A DNA stretch of 64,000 nucleotides from a bacterium (lineage in GTDB: Bacteria > Acidobacteriota > Thermoanaerobaculia > Multivoradales > J023): contig JAAELT010000636.1 of NCBI GenBank assembly GCA_024226315.1, positions 1-64,000 of the forward strand. Reading direction: 5' to 3'. Numbering within the stretch: position 1 is the first letter of the stretch; the number at the start of each line of letters is the position of its first letter. Below are positions 44,614 to 53,119 of this stretch, in pieces. The position numbers and the translations under genes were made by a program. The notes below the pieces were generated by a model. The model searched no databases and was not told the origin of the DNA. It was given only the letters and a program-made list of their open reading frames with translations.

Positions 44614-46872
44614 ATGAAAACTCGAATCATCTGCTTCGTCTCGCTTCTCCTTCTCGGCATCGTCCTCGCCCCGTCGCCGTTACGTGCCACCAGCTTCGTG
44701 CGGGCTTCGGACGAGCGCCTGGCCGATCGCGCTGCGGCGATCATCGAGGCGCGGGTCCTCGACGTCGATCCGGCGCCCGGCGCCGCCATGCCGATGACCG
44801 ATTACCTGGTGGAGGTGGAAGACCTGATCGCCGGCTACGTCCCCGCCAGCTCGGTGGTCGTGCGGGTGCCCGGGGGCACGCGCGACGACGGCCTGGCCCT
44901 GCACATCGAAGGCGCGCCGCGGTTCACCGCGGGGCAGCGGGTGCTGCTGTTCCTCGATGCCCGCACCGACGACACCTTCCGCATCGTCCACCTGATGCAG
45001 GGTGCGTTCCTGATCGACGACCGCGGCGGCGAGCGGATCGCCCGGCGCGAGTTGGCCGGGGCACACGAAATCCAGCTGCCGGGGCGGGGGGCACAGCAGC
45101 CGGAGACGCCGCGGAACCTGGAGCGCTTCCGCGCCTGGTTGATCGACCGCGCCGCCGGTCTGGAGCGCCCCGCCGACTACCGGCTCGAGCCGTCCGAGGC
45201 CGGGGTGCCGGAGAAATACACCCTGCTCGGCCCCGCCCGCTGGCGGGAGTTCGACACCGGTGGCAGCATCCGATGGCGGGCCCACGAGGACGGGCTGGCA
45301 GGGCAACCGGGAGGCGGGTTCGACGAGCTCAAGACCGCACTCGCGCTCTGGACCAACGAGTCGCACACCCCCATCAGGTACTCCTACGCCGGCACGACCA
45401 CTGCGTCGGGTGGCTTGACCTCTCCCGACGGCGTCAACGCGATCCTGTTCGGAGATCCCAACGGGATCATGCCCCCATACAACTGCGTCGAAGGCACCCT
45501 CGCCATGGGCGGGTTCTGGTACACGATGGCGGAACAGGTCCACAACGGCACGACGTTCTGGACCATCATGGAGGGCGACATCGTCACCGCCAGGGGCATC
45601 GAATGCGAGCTGCCGGGTAACGAGCTGGCCGAGGAGCTATTCGCGCACGAGCTCGGCCACACCCTCGGCCTCGGCCACAGCGGCGACTCCAACGCGCTGA
45701 TGTACCCGTTCATCCACGGCGACGGCCGGGGCGCGCGCCTGGGCGGCGACGACGTCGAAGGGATCACCTTCATCTACGGCACGCCGCCGGACGCGCCCAG
45801 CGATCTGACCGCCACGGCGCTCGACGACCGCATCCGGCTAAGCTGGCGCGACAACTCAGGCGACGAGTCGAGCTTCCAGATCGAGCGCCGGACCACCGGC
45901 TCCTTCGGCCATCTCCGCACCGTGGGCGCCAACAGCCGCCAGTACGACGACGCCAGCGTATCCCCCGGGATCACCTACTGCTATCGCGTCCGGGCGCGCA
46001 ATGGCGCTGGGGAGTCCGACTACACCGACGAAGCCTGCGCCACGATCCCGATCGTGGTGGAGCCCTGCGAGCCGGGGCCGACAACGATGTGTCTGTGGGG
46101 TGACCGCTTTCGGGTCGAGACCACCTGGCACGATTTCGAAGGCGTGATCGGCGATGCCTGGGTGTTGCCGTTCGGCTCCGTCGAGTCGGGCCTCTACTGG
46201 TTCTTCTCCCAGAACAACTGGGAGATGCTGATCAAGGTTCTCGACGGCTGCGCCATCAACGACCGCTACTGGGTCTTCGCCGCCGTTACCACCGACGTCG
46301 AGTACACGCTCGAGGTCACCGACACGTGGACCGGCCAGACGTCGACCTACTTCAATCCTCTCGGGGTCTCGGCCGCGGCCATTACCGACAGCGACGCCTT
46401 CAGGACCTGCGGCGCGTCGCCGCCTGCCGGCTCGTCGTCGAGCGGTCTGCGATCGGCCTTCGCCACCGAGGCGCCTGCGCGGCCCGACCGCGCCCACGGC
46501 CCCGTCGCCGACGAATGGGAGCTCTGTCCCCAAAGCCTGACCGAGATCTGCCTTGGCCAAAGGTTCAAGGTGGAAGTCGAATGGCAGGACTACGTCGGCG
46601 CCACCGGCCCGGCGAAGGTCGTGCCTGTCGGCTCCGAGGACTCGGGCCTCTTCTGGTTCTTCTCCCCCAACAACTGGGAGATGTTGATCAAGGTTCTCGA
46701 CGGCTGCGCCATCAACGACCGCTACTGGGTCTTCTCGGCGGCGACCACCGACGTGGCCTATACCCTGCGGGTCACGGACACTCTGGCCGACGTGACCCAG
46801 GAGTACCACAACTCGCTGGGCGTCGCTTCGCCAGCGATCACCGACACCGACGCGTTCGCGACCTGCCCGTAG
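44614..46872 (+). CDS. Secreted matrixin-like metalloprotease with FN3 and two shared C-terminal domains
   Basis: A 752-aa protein with a signal peptide (MKTRIICFVSLLLLGIVLAP). Zinc site HELGHTLGLGH begins at residue 345, with a Met-turn in NALMYPF, so it is a metzincin of the matrixin kind. A fibronectin-III domain follows (~385-485: PSDLTATALDDRIRLSWRDN, CYRVRARNGAGESDY). Then come two copies of the ~115-aa domain shared with its neighbours (DNA ~46066-46410 and 46525-46866; core NNWEMLIKVLDGCAINDRYW). GGGAGG stands 5 bp before the ATG; an earlier in-frame start lacks this. It is a paralogue of the gene at 48578. Confidence 0.88.
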   Translation: MKTRIICFVSLLLLGIVLAPSPLRATSFVRASDERLADRAAAIIEARVLDVDPAPGAAMPMTDYLVEVEDLIAGYVPASSVVVRVPGGTRDDGLALHIEGAPRFTAGQRVLLFLDARTDDTFRIVHLMQGAFLIDDRGGERIARRELAGAHEIQLPGRGAQQPETPRNLERFRAWLIDRAAGLERPADYRLEPSEAGVPEKYTLLGPARWREFDTGGSIRWRAHEDGLAGQPGGGFDELKTALALWTNESHTPIRYSYAGTTTASGGLTSPDGVNAILFGDPNGIMPPYNCVEGTLAMGGFWYTMAEQVHNGTTFWTIMEGDIVTARGIECELPGNELAEELFAHELGHTLGLGHSGDSNALMYPFIHGDGRGARLGGDDVEGITFIYGTPPDAPSDLTATALDDRIRLSWRDNSGDESSFQIERRTTGSFGHLRTVGANSRQYDDASVSPGITYCYRVRARNGAGESDYTDEACATIPIVVEPCEPGPTTMCLWGDRFRVETTWHDFEGVIGDAWVLPFGSVESGLYWFFSQNNWEMLIKVLDGCAINDRYWVFAAVTTDVEYTLEVTDTWTGQTSTYFNPLGVSAAAITDSDAFRTCGASPPAGSSSSGLRSAFATEAPARPDRAHGPVADEWELCPQSLTEICLGQRFKVEVEWQDYVGATGPAKVVPVGSEDSGLFWFFSPNNWEMLIKVLDGCAINDRYWVFSAATTDVAYTLRVTDTLADVTQEYHNSLGVASPAITDTDAFATCP

Positions 46873-47079
46873 GGCCGATCGCAAACGCTGGGGCCTGATC
46901 CAGCTGGCTCAGTGCCGTCCTGGGCCCTGGATCCCTTTCGGAATCTTCGGGACATGGCCCGTTCCGCCATCGTCTCACGCATCTCGGAGCAGGGGGCGAA
47001 TTCCCCAGAGACGGTGTCAGCTTCAGAGACTCCGCCACCTTCGCCCGCCCCCTCTCACATTTCTTCGATGGAGGGAATC

Positions 47080-48420
47080 ATGAACAGAAACTACTCGAGA
47101 CCGCCGCCAGCGATGCTGTTGGCACTGATCTTTACCGTGCTGGCCGCGGCGAACGCGCACGCGGAAACACCCCTGTTCGGCGGGAACAGGTTTCCACCCA
47201 GGGTACCCAGCGCCGCCGAGCTGGGCGCGATCGACGCCGCTCCGGCCTTGACGACGAAGGCCGGGGGATCCATGCCACGCGACTTCGGTATGGCCGTCAC
47301 AACCCTGGATCGCCAGACCATCCGCGAGCTGGCTCCGTTCTCGAGCCTCGTCATCCTGCCCTCGGACTCTCCTGAGCTGGCCGAGCTGCTGGCCTATGCG
47401 CGCTCCTACCGCTTGAAGGTGATCATCTCGGTCCACGACCTGTTCTTCGAGCGCGACCCGGAGCACGGATCGTACGCACCCTTCTCGCTGCGCACGGATC
47501 ACCTCGACGCCTGGCAGGACTTCGTGCTGCACAATCTGGAGGTTCTGAGCTACGCCAACGTCTGGGCCTTCTACATCGCCGACGAGCCGTTCTGGAACCA
47601 GATCCCGGCGGCGGACCTCGCCACGGCGGAGGGCATCGTCGAGGAAACGTTTCCGCTGATCCCCACCATGGCCTCGATGAGCCCCCAGGATCTGGACGCC
47701 GCTCCGGCCGACCTGCCTCCGGACCTGCTGGACATCGTCGGCCTTCACATGTTCGCGGTGGAGAACGATCCCAACGTCGACCCCGCCTACCAGTATTACC
47801 TCGGCCTGCTCCAGGAGAGATTCAGCGGCCGAGACTTCGTGATCATCGCCGATTCCTGGTGGAACGAGAGTCTGCACGGCGACCCCGGCCTGAACCTTCA
47901 GACCCTGGTCGCGAGAGCCGACCAGTACCGCCAGGTGGCGGAGGGCCTCGGTGCAGTCGCCCTCGGCGCCTTCATCTGGCAGAGCTTCGAAGGCGGCACC
48001 GGCCTTCGCGACCTTCCCGACGAGCTGCTGCGAGAGTACATCCGGATCGGTTCCGAGACCGCCGAACGATGTGGCGTTCCGGACGAGGTCGGGCCGCTCG
48101 CCGGCGAGACGGCCCTCTACTTTCACGACTGCCGCTTCTTCGCCACGGTTCGCTGGCGCAATCCGATGAACGGCGAGGAAGGCACGGCCACCGCGGTGTC
48201 GCTGACCCGGGACACCGGCGTCTTCTGGTTCTTCGACCGCAACAACATCGAGGTGACCGTAAAGCTCCTGGACGGCAGGGGACTGAACGAGCACTGGTGG
48301 GTGTTCTGGTCGCACATGACCAGCCTCGAGGTGCAGCTCGAGATCACCGACACCGAGACCGGGGAGACGGTCGCCTATACCGAGCCAGCCTCCGACACCT
48401 CCGCGTTTCGCGATGACTGA
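47080..48420 (+). CDS. Secreted TIM-barrel-like protein with divergent shared domain
   Basis: A 446-aa protein with signal peptide (PPPAMLLALIFTVLAAANAH). The middle 300 residues look like a glycoside-hydrolase-type barrel: FSSLVILPSDSPELAELLAY, LKVIISVHDLFF, NVWAFYIADEPFW (possible catalytic acid), LDIVGLHMF and FVIIADSWWNESL. The last ~110 residues are a diverged copy of the shared domain (GVFWFFDRNNIEVTVKLLDG) in which the DGC cysteine is Arg. GGAGGG precedes the ATG at 47080; longer frames upstream were rejected. Enzyme class is not certain. It sits between the two metalloprotease paralogues. Confidence 0.7.
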   Translation: MNRNYSRPPPAMLLALIFTVLAAANAHAETPLFGGNRFPPRVPSAAELGAIDAAPALTTKAGGSMPRDFGMAVTTLDRQTIRELAPFSSLVILPSDSPELAELLAYARSYRLKVIISVHDLFFERDPEHGSYAPFSLRTDHLDAWQDFVLHNLEVLSYANVWAFYIADEPFWNQIPAADLATAEGIVEETFPLIPTMASMSPQDLDAAPADLPPDLLDIVGLHMFAVENDPNVDPAYQYYLGLLQERFSGRDFVIIADSWWNESLHGDPGLNLQTLVARADQYRQVAEGLGAVALGAFIWQSFEGGTGLRDLPDELLREYIRIGSETAERCGVPDEVGPLAGETALYFHDCRFFATVRWRNPMNGEEGTATAVSLTRDTGVFWFFDRNNIEVTVKLLDGRGLNEHWWVFWSHMTSLEVQLEITDTETGETVAYTEPASDTSAFRDD

Positions 48421-48577
48421 CCAGCGCTCCGAACGCCCCACATGAATGCGCCTGCGGGCTGGGCAAGTCTGTGATTTCCCATGCCACGCTAACCCGTTCC
48501 GGCCCACCGAGTACTCTGTAGATAGTCGGGAGCGCTCCAGCGTTCCCCCTATCTTTTGAAATCACCTCGGAGGCGTC

Positions 48578-50869
48578 ATGAACCATCGCATCGCGGTCCT
48601 CGCCCTTTCGTTCCTTCTTGCCATGCTTCTTCTCGGCTCGGCGCGGTCGGAAGCGACCAGCTTCGTACGCGTCTCCGACGAGCATCTCGCCGATCGCGCC
48701 TCGGTCATCGCCGAGGTGCTGGTACTCGGCGTCGACCCAGCGCCCGGGGCGGGTATTCCGGTGACCGACTACCAGGTCGAGGTGAAAGACCTGATTGCCG
48801 GCTACACCCCCGGCAGCTCGCTGGTCGTGCGGGCGCCCGGAGGGGTACGGGACGACGGGACGGTGCTCCACATCGACGGCGCGCCGCGGTTCGCCTCCGG
48901 GCAGCGAGCGCTGCTGTTCCTCCGTGCCGGCGCCGACGGTACCTACCAGGTTCTCTACTTGGCGCAGGGAGCGTTTCGGATCGAGGAACGTGACGGCCAG
49001 CCGATCGCCAGGCGCGAGCTGTACGGGGCGATCGAAATTCAGCTGCCGGGGTTGGGGGCGCAAGAACCGGAGACGCCGCGGGATCTGGAACGCTTCCGCT
49101 CTTGGTTGGTGGACCGATCCGAAGGCCTGGTGCGCCCCGCGGACTACGGGATCGAGCCCTCCGAAACGGACCTGGCCGGCGTTCCGGAGAAGTACACGCT
49201 GCTCATGTCTCCCGGTGGCCGGCCCGCGCGCTGGCGGCAGTTCGACACCAACGGCAACGTCCGGTTCCGAGCTCACCAGGCCGGTCAACCGGGGCAACCC
49301 GGCGGCGGGTTCTCGCAGTTCCAGACCGCGCTCGCCGCCTGGACCAACGAGTCGCATACCCCCATCCGGTACCTCTACGGCGGTACGACTTCCGCCTCGG
49401 GGGGCTTGAGCTCCGGCGACGGCACCAACGCGATCCTGTTCGACGATCCCAACGGCCATCCGGCCTTCGGCGGCACTTTCAGCTGCAGTGCCGGGGGCGT
49501 CCTCGCCATCGGCGGATGGGGGGCGGCGAGCACGGCGGAGCACAGCCACAACGGTACGACGTTCTGGACCATCGCCGAGGCTGACATCGTGACCAACAAA
49601 GGCCTCGACTGCGCCTTGCCGAACACCAGGCTGCTCGAGGAGATGTTCGCTCACGAGCTCGGCCATACCCTCGGCCTCGGCCACAGTACCAATTCGGGCG
49701 CGCTGATGTTCCCCTTCATCCACAACGACGGCCGGGGCGCGAGCCTGAGTGGCGACGAGGTGGAAGGGATCACCTTCATTTACGGCTCGCCGCCGGCGGC
49801 GCCGAGCGATCTCACCGCGACGGCGGCGGACGACCACATCCGTCTGAGCTGGCGAGACAATGCCAACGACGAGTCGAGCTTCCAGATCGAGCGCAAGACC
49901 ACCGGTTCCTTCAGCCATCTCCGCACCGTGGGCGCCAACAGCCGCCAGTACGACGACACCTCCGCGAGCCCCGGAATCACCTACACCTACCGCGTCCGGG
50001 CGCGAAACGGCGCCGGCGAATCCGCCTACGCCGACGAGGTTTCCGCCATGATCCCGGCCGACCCGGATCCCTGCGTCCCGGGGCCGACGACCCTGTGCCT
50101 GTGGGGCGATCGGTTCCGGGTCGAGGTGTCCTGGCGCGATTTCGAAGGCGGCACCGGCAGCGGCACGGTCCTGCCGGACGGCTCCATCGAGTCGGGCCTC
50201 TTCTGGTTCTTCTCGGCCAACAACTGGGAGATGCTGATCAAGGTGCTCGACGGCTGCACCATCAACGAACGCTTCTGGGTCTTCGCTGCCGCCACCACCG
50301 ACGTCGAGTACACCCTCGAGGTCACCGACACCTGGACCGGCCAGGCGTCGACCTATACCAACCCGCTCGGAGTCTCGGCCGCCGCCATTACCGACAGCGA
50401 CGCCTTCGCGACCTGCGGCGCCTCCCCGCCGGCGGGCTCCTCGTCGCTGGGGCTGCCGTCGACTTCCGCGGGCCTGTCCCCGCGGCCGCGCCAGGTACAG
50501 GCCGGCGAAGAAGGGAGCTGTGAGCCGAGCGAAACCATGATGTGCCTCAACCAGGGCCGGTTCAAGATCGAGGTCGAATGGCAGGACTACGTCGGCGCCA
50601 CCGGCCCGGCGAAAGTGGTGCCCGCCGGCTCCGACGACTCCGGCCTCTACTGGTTCTTCTCGCCCAACAACTGGGAGATGTTGATCAAGGTGCTCGACGG
50701 CTGCGGCATCAACGAACGCTACTGGGTCTTCTCCGCGGCCACCACCGACGTCGCCTACACCCTGCGGGTCACGGACACTCTCAACGACGTGACGAAGGAG
50801 TACCAGAACACTTTGGGAAACGCCGCCGACGCGATCACCGATACGGAGGCGTTCATGACCTGTCCCTGA
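48578..50869 (+). CDS. Secreted matrixin-like metalloprotease paralogue
   Basis: A 763-aa protein with a signal peptide and the same layout as the gene at 44614: N-terminal domain (TSFVRVSDEHLADRASVI), zinc site HELGHTLGLGH from residue 359, Met-turn NSGALMFPF, FN3 domain (~400-500) and two copies of the shared domain (DNA ~50072-50416 and 50519-50863). The two proteins are alike over their whole length, so they come from a duplication. GGAGG precedes the ATG. It ends 7 bp from the convergent gene at 50877. Confidence 0.9.
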   Translation: MNHRIAVLALSFLLAMLLLGSARSEATSFVRVSDEHLADRASVIAEVLVLGVDPAPGAGIPVTDYQVEVKDLIAGYTPGSSLVVRAPGGVRDDGTVLHIDGAPRFASGQRALLFLRAGADGTYQVLYLAQGAFRIEERDGQPIARRELYGAIEIQLPGLGAQEPETPRDLERFRSWLVDRSEGLVRPADYGIEPSETDLAGVPEKYTLLMSPGGRPARWRQFDTNGNVRFRAHQAGQPGQPGGGFSQFQTALAAWTNESHTPIRYLYGGTTSASGGLSSGDGTNAILFDDPNGHPAFGGTFSCSAGGVLAIGGWGAASTAEHSHNGTTFWTIAEADIVTNKGLDCALPNTRLLEEMFAHELGHTLGLGHSTNSGALMFPFIHNDGRGASLSGDEVEGITFIYGSPPAAPSDLTATAADDHIRLSWRDNANDESSFQIERKTTGSFSHLRTVGANSRQYDDTSASPGITYTYRVRARNGAGESAYADEVSAMIPADPDPCVPGPTTLCLWGDRFRVEVSWRDFEGGTGSGTVLPDGSIESGLFWFFSANNWEMLIKVLDGCTINERFWVFAAATTDVEYTLEVTDTWTGQASTYTNPLGVSAAAITDSDAFATCGASPPAGSSSLGLPSTSAGLSPRPRQVQAGEEGSCEPSETMMCLNQGRFKIEVEWQDYVGATGPAKVVPAGSDDSGLYWFFSPNNWEMLIKVLDGCGINERYWVFSAATTDVAYTLRVTDTLNDVTKEYQNTLGNAADAITDTEAFMTCP

Positions 50870-50876
50870 CGGGTCG

Positions 50877-53036
50877 TCAATCGAGGCAAGCGGCGAACGC
50901 GTGGGGGTCTGTGATCGCGGGCGCCGCCGTGCCCAGTGGATTGAAGTATTCGCGGATTTCCCCACCCACGACGTCGGTCACCCGCAGCCGGTACTCCACG
51001 TCGGTGGTGGCGGCGGCGAACACCCAGAAGTGCTCGTTGATGCCGCAGCCGTCGAGCACTTTCACCAGCATCTCCCAGTTGTCGGCGCTGAAGAACCACA
51101 GGATGCCGGAGTCCTCCGAGTCGACGGGAACGACCCGGCCGGAGCCGGTGACGCCGGCGTAGTCCCGCCACTCGACTTCCACCAGGAATCGGTCCTGGTT
51201 CAGGCACAGGCCGGTGGCCGACGGCTCGCAGAACTCGTCGTGGGATTTCGCGCCGCGGGCGTGGCGGTCGAGGATCGTCGAGGCGGTCGCGGCGCTGCTG
51301 CTCGAGAATCCCGCGACCGCCGGCGCCGATGACTGCGTCGAGCACGTGGCGAATGCGCCCGCGTCGGTGATGGCGGGCGAGGCGGTACCCAGGGGGTTGA
51401 AGTACTCGCGGACGGCTCCCATCGCCGTGTCGGTGACTCGCAGCGTGTATTCGACGTCGGTGGTCGCGGCGGCGAACACCCAGAAGCGCTCGTTGATGGC
51501 GCAGCCGTCGAGCACCTTGATCAGCATCTCCCAGTTGTCGGCGTCGAAGTACCAGAACAGGCCGGAATCGTCCGAGCCGACCGGCACCACCTGGCCGGAG
51601 CCGGTGTTGCCTTCGTAGTCCCGCCACTCGACCTCCACCCGGAAACGCTCGCGGCTCAGGCACAGGCCGCGCGCGTCCCGGACGCACGCCGTCGGGGCCG
51701 GCCGCCAGACCTGGTTGGCGCCGCCGTGACACTCCCAGAGGATGGTCGGCGTACCGTCCGCGGTCGAGGCGCCGCGGACGTCCAGGCACAGCCCGGTCTC
51801 CTGGTGGATCAGCACCGAGGGCTTCGACGATCCGGTGGTCTCCAGCGACCACAGATCGTCCCCGCCGCCGCACTCGTCGATCTCCAGGCGCGGCGCCCCC
51901 GAGCCCGGGGCCGGCCCCGGCACCAGGCACAGGCCACCGATGCCCCGAACGCGCTGGGGGACAGGGGTCAGATCGAGCTGCCAACGCTGGTTTTCGCCGC
52001 CGTGACAGCGATAGAGCTGCACCGCCGTGCCTGGGGTCGGCTCGCCGCCCTGGGCGTCGAGGCATTTGCCGCCGATGCCGACCAGCGCGAAGCGCGGAGC
52101 GGCGAACAGGCGGCCGGGGATGCTCCGGGTCGCCGCGCTGCCTTCGACGTCGCTGGCCCACATCACCGCGAAGCCGCCGTCGGGCCCGGCCGCGACGTCG
52201 GGGCGCCACTGGGTCCCCGCGACGTCCGTGTTGACCTGAAACTCCGCGCCCAGGGCCGTGCCGTCGCCGGCGAAGCGCCGGCCCTGAATGCTCCAACCGT
52301 CATCGTCCGAGCCGCTCGAGCCGGCGCTGTGCCAGACGACCACGAAACGGTCGTCCGCCAGCACCGCCACCGACGGCCCACTCTGGGTGCCGGTGGTGAA
52401 GGTGTTGACCTGGAAGTCCTCGTCCTCGGGCGTACCGGTGGGCGAGAACCGCCGGCCGAGGACGCTCCACGACGACGAATCCGAAACCGGCGAGGTGGTG
52501 CTGGTCCAGGCGACGACGAAACCGCCGTCGGACTGGATCCCGACGTCGGGGTGGAACTGACCGCCCGAGGTGTGGGAATTGACCTGGAACTGCCCGCTCA
52601 GGGCGGTGCCGTCGGCCTCGAAACGCCGGCCCTGGATGCTGCCGGAAGAGGTGTCCGGGCCGCTCGACCCCGAGCTGCCCCACACCACCACCAGACGATC
52701 GTCGGCGCGCCTCGCCATCGAGGCGCCCAGGTGGCTGGAGGCGGAGTCGCCATCGACCTGGAACTCCTCGCCGATGGCCGTGCCGTCGGGCCGGTGAACC
52801 CGGCCCCGGAGACCGCCGAAGTAAGTGCCCGCACCGACCGGGCGCAAGCGCTCCCACACCACCACGAAGTCGCCGCCGGACAAGACCTCGATCACCGGAT
52901 CGCTCTGGCGATTCGACGTATCACCGTTGACCAGGAATTCGTCGCCGATCGGCACGGCGCCCTGACCGAAGGCGGCCGCCGAACCGAACAGCATCAGAAG
53001 GATCGCCAGCAGAGTCTTGTTCATCACCCGTTTCAT
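50877..53036 (-). CDS. Secreted propeller-like/ricin-lectin protein with two shared domains
   Basis: A 719-aa protein, signal peptide MKRVMNKTLLAILLMLFGSA. Residues ~25-320 consist of about six ~50-residue repeats (SVAVLADDRFVVVWHS, SIQGRRFAGDGTALGAEFQV) that probably form a beta-propeller. A ricin B-type trefoil follows (~330-460: GKCLDAQGGEPTPGTAVQLY, CHGGENQRWQL with QxW). Two shared domains end the protein (DNA ~51342-51686 and 50886-51230). It is a paralogue of the gene at 55921 and the last gene of the riboswitch-headed operon. ATG 53036 was preferred over ATG 53024 because it gives a charged n-region. Confidence 0.82.
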   Translation of the reverse strand: MKRVMNKTLLAILLMLFGSAAAFGQGAVPIGDEFLVNGDTSNRQSDPVIEVLSGGDFVVVWERLRPVGAGTYFGGLRGRVHRPDGTAIGEEFQVDGDSASSHLGASMARRADDRLVVVWGSSGSSGPDTSSGSIQGRRFEADGTALSGQFQVNSHTSGGQFHPDVGIQSDGGFVVAWTSTTSPVSDSSSWSVLGRRFSPTGTPEDEDFQVNTFTTGTQSGPSVAVLADDRFVVVWHSAGSSGSDDDGWSIQGRRFAGDGTALGAEFQVNTDVAGTQWRPDVAAGPDGGFAVMWASDVEGSAATRSIPGRLFAAPRFALVGIGGKCLDAQGGEPTPGTAVQLYRCHGGENQRWQLDLTPVPQRVRGIGGLCLVPGPAPGSGAPRLEIDECGGGDDLWSLETTGSSKPSVLIHQETGLCLDVRGASTADGTPTILWECHGGANQVWRPAPTACVRDARGLCLSRERFRVEVEWRDYEGNTGSGQVVPVGSDDSGLFWYFDADNWEMLIKVLDGCAINERFWVFAAATTDVEYTLRVTDTAMGAVREYFNPLGTASPAITDAGAFATCSTQSSAPAVAGFSSSSAATASTILDRHARGAKSHDEFCEPSATGLCLNQDRFLVEVEWRDYAGVTGSGRVVPVDSEDSGILWFFSADNWEMLVKVLDGCGINEHFWVFAAATTDVEYRLRVTDVVGGEIREYFNPLGTAAPAITDPHAFAACLD

Positions 53037-53119
53037 CTCGAACCAGAATACCCGAGTCGCTCGTCCGTCTCCTCCCCAGATGCGAGAAGCGAGACCGAAA
53101 CGGGTCGACGCATCGGGTC

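Noticed and set aside
46873..47079. Riboswitch suggested by cgcaaacgctggggcc before the barrel protein gene
   Set aside because: Only one short block resembles GEMM, it is altered (cgcaaacg), and the other conserved parts are missing.
48344..50965. 873-aa minus-strand frame opposite the second metalloprotease
   Set aside because: Arg/Gly/Val-rich antisense frame without family motifs; the plus strand has signal peptide, zinc site and repeat domains.
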